A DNA stretch of 64,000 nt from Nocardioides dokdonensis FR1436 (GCF_001653335.1 NZ_CP015079.1:3596001-3660000), one strand, 5' to 3'; counted from the first letter of the stretch, positions 1 through 12,307 are shown. Notes: generated from the sequence alone by a model not told the origin. Numbers and translations: made by a program.

Positions 1-88
1 CCAGCTCCTTGGCGGCGGTGCTGCGGCCGGCGCCGGTCATCCCGGTCACCACCACCAGCGGCCCGTGGGGCACCTGACGCTCGTTCAT
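1..88 (-). CDS. rapZ: RapZ family nucleotide-binding protein, N-terminal fragment
   Basis: Only the first 29 codons lie inside the window; the gene runs off the left edge. The start reads [20 protein letters not shown] and continues GRSTAAKEL, a P-loop (Walker A, GxxGAGRST) in the form typical of RapZ/YvcJ ATP/GTP-binding proteins, which regulate RNA turnover in Gammaproteobacteria and often follow uvrC in actinobacteria. Its ATG overlaps the uvrC stop codon (ATGA), so translation is probably coupled to uvrC. The family assignment rests on the P-loop variant plus the uvrC-rapZ context. Confidence 0.8.
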   Translation of the reverse strand, partial: MNERQVPHGPLVVVTGMTGAGRSTAAKEL

Positions 89-2100
89 GACTCCTCGATC
101 TCTCCCGTGGCGGTGTTCACGGACACGATGACGGGCTCGGTGCCGGACCCGGTGCCGCCGCCGCGGGGTGCCGGGGTGACGGCGGTCTTGATGGACAGGG
201 CGGTGCGGGCGCCGATGCCGGGGACCTCGGCGATCTCGTCGGCCGTGGCCTCGCGCAGCTTCTTCAGGGACCCGAAGTGCTTGAGCAGCGTGCGCCGGCG
301 GACCTCTCCCAGCCCCGGCACGTCGTCGAGGGCGCTCTCGACCATCGTCTTCGAACGCCGGCTGCGGTGGTGGGTGATCGCGAAGCGGTGCGCCTCGTCG
401 CGGATCCGCTGGAGCAGGTAGAGACCCTCCGAGGAGCGCGCCAGGATGACGGGGTCCTCCTGGCCGGGCACCCAGACCTCCTCGAGCCGCTTCGCGAGGC
501 CGCAGACCGGGATGTCGTCGATGCCCAGCTCCTCGAGGGCGCGCTGGGCGGCCGCGACCTGCGGGGGTCCCCCGTCGACGACCACCAGCCCCGGCGAGTA
601 GGCGAACTTGCGCGGGCGACCGGTCTCGGGGTCGACCAGCATCGGTCCGTCCTGGCCCTCGACCGTCTTGGACCGCGCCTGCTCGTCGAGCAGGCGCCGG
701 AACCGCCGGGTGATGACCTCGTGCATCGAGGCGACGTCGTTCTGCCCCTCGACGTCCTTGATGATGAACCGGCGGTACTCGCCCTTGCGCGCCAAGCCGT
801 CCTCGAAGACCACCATCGAGGCCACGACCTCGGTGCCCTGGAGGTTGGAGACGTCGTAGCACTCGATGCGCAGCGGCACGTCGTCGAGCTCGAGGGCGTC
901 CTGGATCTCCTCCAGCGCCCGGTTGCGCGTCGTCAGGTCGCTGGCGCGCTTGGTCTTGTGCAGCACGAGCGCCTGCTTGGCGTTGGACGCGACGGTCTCC
1001 TGCAGCGTCTTCTTGTCGCCGCGCTGCGGCACCCGGATCTGCACCCGTGAGCCGCGCAGCTCGCTGAGCAGCTCCTCGAACGTCGCATGGTCCGGCGGGA
1101 TGGCCGGGACCAGGATCTCGCGCGGGATCGACTCGGAGTCCCCGGCGTAGAGCTGGAGCAGGAAGTGCTCGACGAGCTCGGCGGTGCCGCCCTCCTCGAC
1201 CCGGTCGGCGACCCAGCCGCGTTGTCCGCGGATCCGGCCACCGCGGACGTAGAAGATCTGCACCGCGACCTCGAGCGGGTCCTCGGCCAGGGCGATGACG
1301 TCGGCGTCGGCGCCGTCGCCGAGCACCACCGCCTGCTTCTCGAGGGCTCGCTGCATCGCGCCGAGGTCGTCCCGGAGCCGGGCGGCCTTCTCGAAGTCCA
1401 TCGCGTCGGAGGCGGCGTACATCTGCTTCTCGATGCGGCGCAGGAACGGCCGGGTCTGCCCGCCCATGAAGTCGCAGAAGTCGTCGACGATGGCCCGGTG
1501 CTCCTCGGCGCTCACCTGGCCCACGCACGGTGCCGAGCACTTGTCGATGTAGCCCAGCAGGCAGGGCCGCCCGATCTGCGCGGACCGCTTGAAGACGCCG
1601 TTGCTGCACGAGCGCATCGGGAAGACCCGCAGCAGCACGTCGACGGTCTCGCGGATCGCCCAGGCGTGGCTGTAGGGGCCGAAGTAGCGGGTGCCGCGGC
1701 GCTTGGCGCCGCGACCGACCATCACCCGGGGGAACTCCTCGCCCACGGTGACCGCCAGCCAGGGGTAGGACTTGTCGTCGCGGTACTTGACGTTGAAGCG
1801 GGGGTCGAACTCCTTGATCCAGGAGTACTCCAGCTGCAGGGCCTCGACCTCGGTGTTGACCAGGGTCCACTCGACGCTGGTCGCGGTGGTGACCATCGTG
1901 GCGGTGCGCTGGTGCAGGTGGGCGATGTCCTGGAAGTACGACGACAGCCGCGCGCGCAGGTTCTTCGCCTTGCCGACGTAGACGACACGGCCCTGGGAGT
2001 CACGGAACCGGTAGACGCCCGGGCCCGTGGGGATCGAGCCCGGTTCGGGACGGTAGGACAACGGTCCCCGAGAGCTGCGGCGGGCTGGTCGGTCGGGCAC
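85..2100 (-). CDS. uvrC: Excinuclease ABC subunit UvrC
   Basis: UvrC makes the dual incisions around DNA lesions bound by UvrA/UvrB in nucleotide excision repair. At 671 residues it has the full family architecture: an N-terminal GIY-YIG nuclease (GVYRFRD, then [18 protein letters not shown], about residues 28-57), a central Cys-rich stretch (CSNGVFKRS...[16 protein letters not shown]), a UVR motif (about 222-255, [16 protein letters not shown]), the RNase H-like nuclease domain ([10 protein letters not shown]) and a tandem helix-hairpin-helix tail ([33 protein letters not shown]). The start is GTG. The stop overlaps the next gene, rapZ, by 4 bp. uvrA lies about 500 bp upstream on the same strand. 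Confidence 0.97.
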   Translation of the reverse strand: MPDRPARRSSRGPLSYRPEPGSIPTGPGVYRFRDSQGRVVYVGKAKNLRARLSSYFQDIAHLHQRTATMVTTATSVEWTLVNTEVEALQLEYSWIKEFDPRFNVKYRDDKSYPWLAVTVGEEFPRVMVGRGAKRRGTRYFGPYSHAWAIRETVDVLLRVFPMRSCSNGVFKRSAQIGRPCLLGYIDKCSAPCVGQVSAEEHRAIVDDFCDFMGGQTRPFLRRIEKQMYAASDAMDFEKAARLRDDLGAMQRALEKQAVVLGDGADADVIALAEDPLEVAVQIFYVRGGRIRGQRGWVADRVEEGGTAELVEHFLLQLYAGDSESIPREILVPAIPPDHATFEELLSELRGSRVQIRVPQRGDKKTLQETVASNAKQALVLHKTKRASDLTTRNRALEEIQDALELDDVPLRIECYDVSNLQGTEVVASMVVFEDGLARKGEYRRFIIKDVEGQNDVASMHEVITRRFRRLLDEQARSKTVEGQDGPMLVDPETGRPRKFAYSPGLVVVDGGPPQVAAAQRALEELGIDDIPVCGLAKRLEEVWVPGQEDPVILARSSEGLYLLQRIRDEAHRFAITHHRSRRSKTMVESALDDVPGLGEVRRRTLLKHFGSLKKLREATADEIAEVPGIGARTALSIKTAVTPAPRGGGTGSGTEPVIVSVNTATGEIEES

Positions 2101-2147
2101 GTCACCAGCCTACGAGTCGCTGGGGACACCCCCGCCGATCGGGCCGG

Positions 2148-2585
2148 TCAGGCGAGGGTGATCTCGTCGCCGTCGACGTTCAGCAGCACCTCGGTCAGGG
2201 AGCTCGACGCGGGTCCGGCGGTCGGCTCGCCGGTGGCGACGTCGAAGACCGACCCGTGGCACGGGCACCTGATGCCCTCGGGACTGATGCTCTCCAGCGC
2301 GCAGCCCTGGTGGGTGCAGACGTTGGTCCAGGCCTTGAACTCGCCCTCGGTGGGCTGGGTGACCACCACCTCGGCGTCGGCCAGGATCACACCGCTGCCG
2401 ACCGGCACGTCGCCGGTGCTGGTGAGCACCTCCCCCGGCGAGGCGGCCGGGGACGCCGGGGCGGGATCCGTGGCCGTGGACCCGTCGCCGCCGCAGGCGG
2501 CGAGCAGCGGCAGGCCCAGACCGAGGCCCGCAGCACCGCCCAGGGCGTGACGACGGCTGACCGGGACTGACGGGCGTTGGCTCAT
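2148..2585 (-). CDS. Tat-exported Rieske [2Fe-2S] lipoprotein
   Basis: A 145-residue Rieske protein. The N-terminus carries twin arginines (VSRRHALGG), a hydrophobic stretch and a lipobox-like LLAACGG, so it is probably exported folded by Tat and lipid-anchored. A Thr/Ala/Pro linker follows. The Rieske cluster ligands are CTHQGC (about residue 90) and CPCHGSVFD (about 108), with the disulfide cysteines of the high-potential type present. The compact size suggests a small electron-transfer protein, not a cytochrome bc1 subunit. It lies between uvrA and uvrC on the same strand, 9 bp after uvrA, but nothing indicates a repair role. The redox partner is unknown. Confidence 0.85.
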   Translation of the reverse strand: MSQRPSVPVSRRHALGGAAGLGLGLPLLAACGGDGSTATDPAPASPAASPGEVLTSTGDVPVGSGVILADAEVVVTQPTEGEFKAWTNVCTHQGCALESISPEGIRCPCHGSVFDVATGEPTAGPASSSLTEVLLNVDGDEITLA

Positions 2586-2594
2586 TCCGCCAGC

Positions 2595-5711
<3,117 letters not shown>

Positions 5712-5728
5712 AGAGTCTCCCTGGTCGA

Positions 5729-5744
5729 TCGAACACGCGTTCGC
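5729..5744. promoter_or_regulatory. LexA (SOS) operator of uvrA
   Basis: The sequence TCGAACACGCGTTCGC contains GAAC-N4-GTTC, the actinobacterial/Gram-positive LexA box core (cGAACrnryGTTYg). It lies 18-33 bp upstream of the uvrA GTG. On the reverse strand a possible -10 hexamer TACTAT (5750-5745) directly abuts it, so LexA binding would block initiation. This fits SOS control of uvrA, known in many actinobacteria. Confidence 0.85.
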
Positions 5745-5883
5745 GATAGTACGTCGGCACCCCTGACGGCGCCTGCCCTGGCACGATCTCACGCACCACC
5801 GACAACGGTGCCAGCGTGGACGCGGTCGGCACACACCCGCCCGGTGCGCCGTTGGTCACGCCCGGCGCGGCATGCTGGAGACC

Positions 5884-6555
5884 ATGACCTACACCGGAGA
5901 CGTCCGCCCCGGGGGCGAGCCCGACGTCCGCGAGCTGTCCTGCCTGAGCATCACCAAGGTGGCCGTGGACCCCGAGATGTCGAACAACTGCTACCTGCTG
6001 CGCTGCCTCGAGACCGGCGAGCAGGTGCTGGTCGACGCGGCAGCCGAGGCGGAGACCCTCCTCCCCCTCGTCGGGGACGCCGGGCTCGCCGCCGTCGTCA
6101 CCACGCACCAGCACTGGGACCACCACCGGGCCCTGGCGGCGGTCGTCGGGGCCACCGGCGCGGCGGTGCTCGTGGGCACCCCGGACGCCGACGCGGTCAC
6201 CGAGCAGACCGGGGTCGAGGTCACCCGGCGCGTCGAGCACGGCGACACCGTGCAGGTCGGCCGGTGCAGCCTCACGGTGCTGGCCCTGGCCGGACACACG
6301 CCCGGCTCGGTGGCCCTGAGGTACGACGACCCCGACGGGCACCCGCACCTGTTCACCGGCGACTCGTTGTTCCCCGGCGGCGTGGGCAGCACGTTCGGCG
6401 ACGACGCCGCGTTCCGCCAGCTCGTGGACGAGGTGGAGACCAAGGTCTTCGCCACCCTGCCCGACGAGACCTGGTTCTACCCCGGCCACGGCGGCGACTC
6501 GACGCTCGGCGTCGAGCGCCCGCAGCTGCCGCAGTGGCGCGAGCGCGGGTGGTGA
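5884..6555 (+). CDS. Metallo-beta-lactamase-fold hydrolase (glyoxalase II-like)
   Basis: A 223-residue single-domain MBL-fold enzyme. The metal-binding motif is THQHWDHH (THxHxDH) near residue 80, followed by AGHTPGSVAL and FTGDSLFPGGVG; the last ligand is PGHGGDS near the C-terminus. This layout is that of glyoxalase II-like thioester hydrolases, though the substrate cannot be read from sequence. The ATG at 5884 was chosen because GGAG lies just before it; an in-frame ATG at 5872 is possible. It diverges from uvrA, a common actinobacterial arrangement without a known functional link. Confidence 0.85.
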   Translation: MTYTGDVRPGGEPDVRELSCLSITKVAVDPEMSNNCYLLRCLETGEQVLVDAAAEAETLLPLVGDAGLAAVVTTHQHWDHHRALAAVVGATGAAVLVGTPDADAVTEQTGVEVTRRVEHGDTVQVGRCSLTVLALAGHTPGSVALRYDDPDGHPHLFTGDSLFPGGVGSTFGDDAAFRQLVDEVETKVFATLPDETWFYPGHGGDSTLGVERPQLPQWRERGW

Positions 6556-6559
6556 GCCC

Positions 6560-7150
6560 TCAGGCGGCGCTGCCGCCGAGGATGTCGCGGATGTCGCCGT
6601 AGGGCCACGTCCCGGGCGCGACCACGGGCGGGAGCGCGCCGGGCGCCACGTCGTGTCGCGCGGTCACGGAGGGTGCGGCAGGCCGCGCCGACGGAGCCAC
6701 GGCCGCGGCGGTCACGACGACCGGGCGGGTCGGCTCGGCGGCCGACCGGGTCAGTCCGTTCAGGGCGGCGAAGACCTCGAGCTCGGCCAGGTCGGGGACC
6801 GTGCCGTGGGCGAGGTGGCTGATGAGCGCCTCGTGGCTGAGGTCGGCGGCCACGACGACGGCCAGGGTGTGCACCCCGCGCTGCTGGACCCACATCCACA
6901 TCGTCAGCGGACGGATGCCTCGACTGCGCGCCTTCGCCGTGAGCAGCCGGATCTCGTCCTCCGGCATCTCGTGGGCACGCATCAGCGACTCGATGTCTCC
7001 GAGGTTGACCCGCTGCGGGTGCCGCTCGACGTAGCGCAGCCGCCGGCTCAGGTCCCGTGCCCGACGGCGCTCGGTGGCGGGACCGGAGGCCAGCGCACCG
7101 ATGGCGCACACGACGGCGACCGTGACGAGGAGCACGACGGTGGAGACCAT
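6560..7150 (-). CDS. Membrane-anchored protein of unknown function
   Basis: About 196 residues. The N-terminus (MVSTVVLLVTVAVVCAIGAL) is a single hydrophobic segment that looks like a signal anchor, followed by a basic patch (ERRRARDLSRRLRYVERH) and a helical soluble domain, then an Ala/Pro-rich C-terminus. I do not recognise the family. AGGAG sits 9 nt before the ATG at 7150; the alternative ATG at 7159 would leave no ribosome-binding spacing. The gene converges with the MBL-fold hydrolase, with only 4 bp between stops. Confidence 0.6.
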   Translation of the reverse strand: MVSTVVLLVTVAVVCAIGALASGPATERRRARDLSRRLRYVERHPQRVNLGDIESLMRAHEMPEDEIRLLTAKARSRGIRPLTMWMWVQQRGVHTLAVVVAADLSHEALISHLAHGTVPDLAELEVFAALNGLTRSAAEPTRPVVVTAAAVAPSARPAAPSVTARHDVAPGALPPVVAPGTWPYGDIRDILGGSAA

Positions 7151-7237
7151 GAGGGTCATCTCCTGGGGTGGGATTCAGACGGGGGGACGCCCATCTCAAC
7201 GTGTGTCCTACCCCGACGTCACCGGTGTCCCACTCTC

Positions 7238-7265
7238 GACCCTGCCGGTCTAGACCAGCAGGGTC
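7238..7265. terminator. 28-bp near-perfect palindrome after kshB
   Basis: GACCCTGC (7238-7245) pairs with GCAGGGTC (7258-7265), and the interior GGTCTAGACC is itself a perfect palindrome, leaving one mismatched pair. It lies 10 bp past the kshB stop and about 90 bp before the start of the unknown membrane gene, so the simplest reading is a terminator of the kshA-orf-kshB operon. No U-tract follows. A protein-binding operator for the downstream gene is the alternative. Confidence 0.55.
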
Positions 7266-7275
7266 GTCGTCCGGC

Positions 7276-8373
7276 TCAGTGGTACGTCGCCCGCACGGTG
7301 TCCGTCACCGGCTGCGACTGGCAGGCCAGCCGGATGCCGTCGGCGAGGTCCTCGTCGTCGAGGACGTCGTTGTACACCATCTTCACGTCGCCCTCGAGCA
7401 GGCGGACCGCACACGCCGAGCACTCGCCCTCGCGGCAGGAGAACGGCGCCGGCACCCCCTTGGACTCGAGGTGGTCGAGCATCATCGTCCCGGGCTGCCA
7501 GTCGTCGAAGGCGTAGGTCTCACCGTCGAGCTCGACCTCGAGCCGGACCGCCCCCTGCGAGGGCGCCGCGTCGGTGATCTCGTCGGGCGCGTCCTCGTCG
7601 GCCTCGGCCGAGGCGATCTCGCTCTCGCTCTGCTCGACCTGGTCGTGGTCCCCGAAGGGGTTGCCGCCGAGGGAGATGAACTTCTCCTGGTGGCGCCGCT
7701 CGCGGGGGAAGTCCAGCTCCCGCAGCGCCGCGACGGTCGCCTTCATGAACGGCGCCGGTCCGCAGACGAACGCGTCGCGGTCGACGTACTGCGCGGCGAA
7801 CGCCTTGAGCTGGGCCTGGTCGGGCAGACCCTGCACCGACTCCAGCCAGTGCACGACGCTGAGCCGCTCCGGGTGGTCGGCGGCCAGGCGCCGCAGCTCC
7901 GCGGCGAAGATCACCGAGCGCTCGTCGCGGTTGGCGTAGAAGAGCACGATGCGGCCGGTCCCCTGAGCCAGGGCGGTGCGCAGGATCGACATCACGGGAG
8001 TCACCCCGCTGCCACCGGCGAGGAGCAGCAGGTCCGAGTCCAGCGACGAGGGCGTGAAGATGCCGCTGGGCGAGAGCGAGCGGATCGTCGTGCCCGGGCG
8101 CAGGTTGTCGCAGATCCAGTTGGACGCGTAGCCGTCGGCGGTCCGCTTGACCGTCACCGTCAGCGGTCCGTCGTCGTGCGGGCTCGACGACAGCGAGTAG
8201 CACCGAGCCGCCACCCCGGTCCGGTCCGAGGGCACGGCCAGGGTCAGGAACTGGCCCGGGCGGTAGCGGAAGTGCTCCTGCGCGCCGTCGGGCACGCGGA
8301 ACGAGACGGAGTGCGCGTCGGCGGTCTCCTCGACCACGTCGACGACCTCGAGGTCGAAGGATTCGGTGTCCAC
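7276..8373 (-). CDS. kshB: 3-ketosteroid 9-alpha-hydroxylase reductase component KshB
   Basis: KshB passes electrons from NADH through FAD and a [2Fe-2S] ferredoxin to the oxygenase KshA, which opens ring B of the steroid nucleus. Visible domains: FAD-binding (RCYSL at residues 57-61), NAD-binding (GGSGVTP), an acidic linker (EIASAEADEDAPDE) and a C-terminal plant-type ferredoxin (CREGECSAC and a distal CQSQP). Start: GTG reading VDTESFDLEVV gives about 365 residues, the usual KshB size; the open frame continues upstream only into the preceding gene. It begins 4 nt after the stop of the small Cys gene, in one operon with kshA. Confidence 0.93.
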   Translation of the reverse strand: MDTESFDLEVVDVVEETADAHSVSFRVPDGAQEHFRYRPGQFLTLAVPSDRTGVAARCYSLSSSPHDDGPLTVTVKRTADGYASNWICDNLRPGTTIRSLSPSGIFTPSSLDSDLLLLAGGSGVTPVMSILRTALAQGTGRIVLFYANRDERSVIFAAELRRLAADHPERLSVVHWLESVQGLPDQAQLKAFAAQYVDRDAFVCGPAPFMKATVAALRELDFPRERRHQEKFISLGGNPFGDHDQVEQSESEIASAEADEDAPDEITDAAPSQGAVRLEVELDGETYAFDDWQPGTMMLDHLESKGVPAPFSCREGECSACAVRLLEGDVKMVYNDVLDDEDLADGIRLACQSQPVTDTVRATYH

Positions 8374-8377
8374 GTGC

Positions 8378-8680
8378 TCAGTATCCGTCCTCGGCCCCGA
8401 CGGGGACCGCTCCGTCCCGCACAGCGGCGTCGACGCTGTCCGCCAGCCGGGTGCAGCCCTGCTGCAGCCCACGTCCGGACGGGTCCGGCGCTCGTCGCGA
8501 GAGCTCGGGACAGTGCTTCCGGGCCGCGGCGTCCCACTGCACCGACGTGTGGTGCTGGCTGTTCTTCTTCACGCGCACCTCGGCGAGGCAGTCCAGGCAG
8601 GCGACGCGGGTCAGCCTGGCCGAGGTGTAGAGCCGCTGGTCCTCGAGAGTCTCGGGACGGGTGGGGAGGAAGGACGCCAT
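8378..8680 (-). CDS. Small CxxC protein between kshA and kshB
   Basis: 100 residues, family not recognised. The N-terminal half looks structured (LYTSARLTRVACLDCLAEVRVKK) with a CLDC knuckle, and further cysteines occur at HCPEL and GCTRL. These could bind Zn or Fe, but the pattern is not a standard ferredoxin. Its ATG overlaps the kshA stop by one base (TGATG) and its stop is 4 nt before kshB, so it is co-translated with the two components of the 9-alpha-hydroxylase. Position alone suggests an accessory role for KshAB. Confidence 0.7.
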   Translation of the reverse strand: MASFLPTRPETLEDQRLYTSARLTRVACLDCLAEVRVKKNSQHHTSVQWDAAARKHCPELSRRAPDPSGRGLQQGCTRLADSVDAAVRDGAVPVGAEDGY

Positions 8681-9834
8681 CAGGCGCCCGTCTCGGCCTT
8701 GCGACGCTCGAGGTTATCGGCGACCTCCTGGTGCCAGTACTCGTTCGCCTTGGTCGTGTCGACCTCGAACTCGAACCGGTCGGTCATGTCGGGGCTCACG
8801 TCGGCCGCGTCGACGTAGAACTGCTCGTACCAGCGACGCAGCTGGTAGACGGGCCCGTCCTCCTCGCACAGCAGCGGGTTCTGCACCGGCACCTTGTTCT
8901 TCCAGATGGCGACGTCCTGCAGGAAGCCGCTGCCGAACATGTCGGCGTACTTGGTCGCGATGTACTGGGCGGTCTCCTCGTCCAGGCCCTCGGGCTTCTT
9001 GACCGTGATGCCGTACTGCAGCGTGAACGAGTCGGGCCCGGTGGGGACGTGGCAGTTGATCAGGACGACCTCGGTGCGGAAGCCCTTGTAGTCCACGTCG
9101 AGCCAGTTGATCATGTACGACGGCCCGTAGTAGGTGGCCTCGGACTTGAGGAAGAGATCCTCGTCGCCGTAGCCGCCACTGACGTCGGGGCGTCCCTTGG
9201 ACTCCATGAACTGCGTGGCCCGGTGGCCCTCGAAGACGTTGCGGAAGCTGGTCGGGAACGACAGGTGCACGTAGTAGAAGTGCGCCATGTCAACGACGTT
9301 GTCGACGACCTCGCGGCAGTTCGACCCCTCGATCGGGACCACCTCCCAGGCCCAGTCGGTGTACTCGTCGGTGCCCACGCCCGGCAGCTCCGGCGGCAGG
9401 ACGTCGTGGTCGGGGGCCGAGCCCTCGGCGTCGTGCCAGACCAGGAGCTGGCCGTTGCGGATGGCCGTCGGGTACTTCTGGGTGCGGGCGCGCAGCGGGA
9501 CGCGACGGGCGTAGGGGATCGACTTGCACTTGCCGTCACCGCCCCAGCGCCAGTCGTGGAACGGGCAGGCGATCTCGTCGCCCTTCACCGTGCCCTGCGA
9601 GAGGTCGCCGCCCATGTGCCGGCAGAAGGAGTCGAGGACGTTGAGCCCACCCTGGGTGTCCTGCCAGACGACCAGCTGGCCGCCGAACCCGGAGACGCGG
9701 TGCGGCTTGCCGTCGGCGAACGTGCTGGCCAGGCCGAGGCAGTGCCAGCCGCGCGCGAACCGCTCCGGTGCCGTGCCCCGGTCGAGGACGCGAGGTGTGG
9801 TGGACGTCGTGGAGCCGTGTTCCGTGCCGCTCAT
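8680..9834 (-). CDS. kshA: 3-ketosteroid 9-alpha-hydroxylase oxygenase component KshA
   Basis: KshA hydroxylates C9 of androsta-1,4-diene-3,17-dione-type substrates, triggering ring B opening to a 9,10-seco phenol. The Rieske ligands are CRHMGG and CPFHDW (about residues 60-82). The mononuclear iron site is seen in NVVDMAHFYYVHLSFP (Asn, Asp, two His) and the distal Asp in QDVAIWKNK. The start ATG (MSGTEHGS) is preceded by GGAG 7-8 nt upstream; the longer frame start is rejected because it precedes this site. Length 384 matches the family. A KstR-type box lies 34 bp upstream and is shared with the divergent fadE26. Confidence 0.96.
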   Translation of the reverse strand: MSGTEHGSTTSTTPRVLDRGTAPERFARGWHCLGLASTFADGKPHRVSGFGGQLVVWQDTQGGLNVLDSFCRHMGGDLSQGTVKGDEIACPFHDWRWGGDGKCKSIPYARRVPLRARTQKYPTAIRNGQLLVWHDAEGSAPDHDVLPPELPGVGTDEYTDWAWEVVPIEGSNCREVVDNVVDMAHFYYVHLSFPTSFRNVFEGHRATQFMESKGRPDVSGGYGDEDLFLKSEATYYGPSYMINWLDVDYKGFRTEVVLINCHVPTGPDSFTLQYGITVKKPEGLDEETAQYIATKYADMFGSGFLQDVAIWKNKVPVQNPLLCEEDGPVYQLRRWYEQFYVDAADVSPDMTDRFEFEVDTTKANEYWHQEVADNLERRKAETGA

Positions 9835-9867
9835 GGTGACTCTCCAGTCGTGACGGTGGACCAAAAC

Positions 9868-9882
9868 GAGAACAGGTTATAG
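9868..9882. promoter_or_regulatory. KstR-type operator, kshA / fadE26
   Basis: GAGAACAGGTTATAG fits TnnAACnnGTTnnA in its core (AAC-AG-GTT), with one relaxed flank. It lies in the divergent kshA-fadE26 intergenic region. A forward TATAGT (9878-9883) overlaps its right edge and is a likely -10 for fadE26; TATAAC on the reverse strand could serve kshA. Confidence 0.85.
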
Positions 9883-9955
9883 TTTTCTGGCAGGTGGCGC
9901 CAGCCACACCCGCCGGTCCTCGGCGTTCTGCACCCCGATCGATTCGGAGATCTCC

Positions 9956-11143
9956 ATGCACCTGGCTCTCGAGCCCGAGCAGCTCGCCCTGCGCGAGGAG
10001 CTGCGCGAGTACTTCGCCGCCCTGGTCACACCGGAGGTGCGCGCGGGGCTGTCCTCCGCCACCGGCGAGTTCGGCGAGACCGGCGTCTACAAGCAGGTCA
10101 TCCGTCAGCTCGGCTCCGACGGCTGGCTGGGCATCGGCTGGCCCACCGAGTACGGCGGCCAGGCGCGCTCGATGGTGGACCAGCTCATCTTCACCGACGT
10201 GGCGGCCGACTTCGGGGTGCCGATCCCCTACCTGACGCTGAACACCGTCGGACCCACGATCATGCGCTACGGCACCGAGGAGCAGAAGGCCTACTTCCTG
10301 CCCAAGATCCTCGCCGGCGAGATGCACTTCTCCATCGGCTACTCCGAGCCCGGGTCGGGGACTGACCTGGCTTCGCTGCGGACCAAGGCGGTGCGCGAGG
10401 GCGACGAGTTCGTCATCAACGGCCAGAAGATGTGGACGTCGCTGATCCAGTACGCCGACTGGCTCTGGCTGGCCTGCCGCACCGACCCCGACCTGCCGCG
10501 CCACAAGGGCCTGTCGATGATCCTGATCCCCGCCGACGCCCCCGGGTTCTCCTACACGCCGGTGCACACCGTCGCCGGCGTCGGGACGAGCGCGACGTAC
10601 TACGAGGACGTCCGGGTGCCGGTCAGCAACCTGGTCGGCGAGCTCAACGGCGGCTGGTCGCTGATGACCAACCAGCTCAACGCCGAGCGGGTCGCTCTCA
10701 CCTCGGCCGCCCCGCTCACCCAGTCCCTGGCACAGGTGCGCGCCTGGGCGCAGGAGACCAAGAACCCCGACGGTCAGCGGGTCATCGACACCGAGTGGGT
10801 GCAGATCGCCCTCGGCCGGGCCCACGCCCGCATCGAGATGCTCACCCTCCTGAACTGGAAGCTGGCCTCCGACGCCGACCTCGGCATCGACCTCTCCCCC
10901 GCGGAGGCGTCCGCCACCAAGATCTACGGCTCGGAGCTGGCCACCGAGGTCTACCGCTCCCTCATGGAGGTCGTGGGACCCCAGGCCGGGCTCACGGCCG
11001 ACTCCGCGGGCGCCGTGCTCGCCGGGCGCCTCGAGCGGTTCCACCGCTCGTCGCTGGTGATGACCTTCGGTGGCGGCACCAACGAGATCCAGCGCGACAT
11101 CATCGGCTACGTGGGCCTCGGCCTGCCGGCAGCGAAGAGGTAA
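9956..11143 (+). CDS. fadE26: Steroid side-chain acyl-CoA dehydrogenase, FadE26/ChsE4-like
   Basis: One subunit of the heterotetrameric acyl-CoA dehydrogenase that, in M. tuberculosis, acts on steroid CoA esters with a five-carbon side chain. The 395-residue protein shows the ACAD motifs YSEPGSGTDLASLRT (about 125), GQKMWTS and, near the end, TFGGGTNEIQRDIIG. Start: ATG with GGAG 6 nt upstream. It is followed after 4 nt by the FadE27-like partner and then fadD17, the same order as Rv3504-Rv3505-Rv3506, which drives the specific name. Confidence 0.9.
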   Translation: MHLALEPEQLALREELREYFAALVTPEVRAGLSSATGEFGETGVYKQVIRQLGSDGWLGIGWPTEYGGQARSMVDQLIFTDVAADFGVPIPYLTLNTVGPTIMRYGTEEQKAYFLPKILAGEMHFSIGYSEPGSGTDLASLRTKAVREGDEFVINGQKMWTSLIQYADWLWLACRTDPDLPRHKGLSMILIPADAPGFSYTPVHTVAGVGTSATYYEDVRVPVSNLVGELNGGWSLMTNQLNAERVALTSAAPLTQSLAQVRAWAQETKNPDGQRVIDTEWVQIALGRAHARIEMLTLLNWKLASDADLGIDLSPAEASATKIYGSELATEVYRSLMEVVGPQAGLTADSAGAVLAGRLERFHRSSLVMTFGGGTNEIQRDIIGYVGLGLPAAKR

Positions 11144-11147
11144 TCAG

Positions 11148-12251
11148 ATGGACTTCACCTTCACCCCCGAGCAGGACGAGGCGGCCGAGCTGGCCGCACG
11201 CATCCTGGGCGACCGCACCACCAACGACCGGCTCAAGCAGGTCGAGCAGGCGGGCGACCGCTTCGACCGCGACCTCTGGTCGGCCCTCGGTGACGCGGGG
11301 CTCCTCTCCCTCGCCGTCCCGGAGGAGCACGACGGGGCCGGTCTCGGGCTCCTCGAGCTCTGCCGCGTCCTCGTGGAGGTAGGACGTCGGGTCGCCCCGG
11401 TGCCGCTGGCCGTCCACGGAGCCACTGCGCTGCTGCTCGCCGAGCAGGGCACCGCCGCCCAGCAGGCCCAGTGGCTGCCGGGCGCGGCCAGCGGCGCGCG
11501 GGTGCTCAGCGCCGCCGTCTCGGAGGAGCGCAGCCACCTGCCGGCACGTCCCGTGGTCACCGCGGTGCGCAGCGACGAGGGCTGGTCGTTGTCCGGGGCC
11601 AAGACGATGGTGCGCGCCGGCGCCGCCGCGGACGCTTTCCTGGTCAGCGCCACCACCGAGGACGGCGTCGGCGTCTTCCTGATCGACGCGCGCGCCGCCG
11701 GCCTCGAGCGGACCCCGGGCCGCACCAGCGACGGCGACGTCGTGGTCCGCCTGGACCTGGACGCCGCCCCGGCCCAGGCCGTCGGCGCCCCCGGCGACGA
11801 CACCGCGACGCGGCTCGGGCAGCTGCTGACGGTGACCGTCGCCGCCGAGCTGCTCGGCGTCACCGAGGGTGCCCTGCGCCTGACCGCCGGCTACGCCAAG
11901 ACCCGCGAGCAGTTCGGTCGTCCGATCGGGACCTTCCAGGCGGTCTCGCAGCGACTGGCCGACGGTTTCATCGACGTGCTCGGCCAGCGCCTCGTCCTGT
12001 GGGCGGCAGCCTGGCGCCTGGCCGAGGGCCTGCCCGCCGAGACCGCGGTCGCGACCGCGAAACTCTGGGCCGCCGACGCCGCACACCGGCTGGCGCACAC
12101 CACCGTGCACGTGCACGGCGGGGTCGGTATCGACCTCGATGGCGAGGCGCACCGGTACTTCACGACGGCGAAGCGCTTCGAGTTCGCCTTCGGCAGTGCC
12201 ACGGAGCAGGCCCTGAGCATCGGGCGTGCGCTGGCCGCCGAGCCCGCCTGA
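11148..12251 (+). CDS. fadE27: Steroid side-chain acyl-CoA dehydrogenase, FadE27/ChsE5-like
   Basis: Partner subunit of the FadE26/27 heterotetramer. 367 residues, starting MDFTFTPEQDEAAELAARIL. The C-terminal half carries KTREQFGRPIGTFQAVSQRLAD and HVHGGVGIDLDGEAHRYF, typical of the shorter ACAD subunits that complete the FAD site. The mid-domain lacks the full YxExxxGSD substrate motif, as expected for this partner. Start is ATG 4 nt after the fadE26 stop; the longer frame upstream lies inside fadE26 and is rejected. Confidence 0.9.
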   Translation: MDFTFTPEQDEAAELAARILGDRTTNDRLKQVEQAGDRFDRDLWSALGDAGLLSLAVPEEHDGAGLGLLELCRVLVEVGRRVAPVPLAVHGATALLLAEQGTAAQQAQWLPGAASGARVLSAAVSEERSHLPARPVVTAVRSDEGWSLSGAKTMVRAGAAADAFLVSATTEDGVGVFLIDARAAGLERTPGRTSDGDVVVRLDLDAAPAQAVGAPGDDTATRLGQLLTVTVAAELLGVTEGALRLTAGYAKTREQFGRPIGTFQAVSQRLADGFIDVLGQRLVLWAAAWRLAEGLPAETAVATAKLWAADAAHRLAHTTVHVHGGVGIDLDGEAHRYFTTAKRFEFAFGSATEQALSIGRALAAEPA

Positions 12252-12307
12252 GCGCTCGGCCGGCATTGACCCGTGCTGGCCGGAGCCCTAGATTGACGCG
12301 TGTCAAC

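Noticed and set aside
2148..2585. Rieske protein as a ferredoxin of KshA
   Set aside because: It is an exported lipoprotein by its signal and sits with uvr genes; KshB already contains the ferredoxin.
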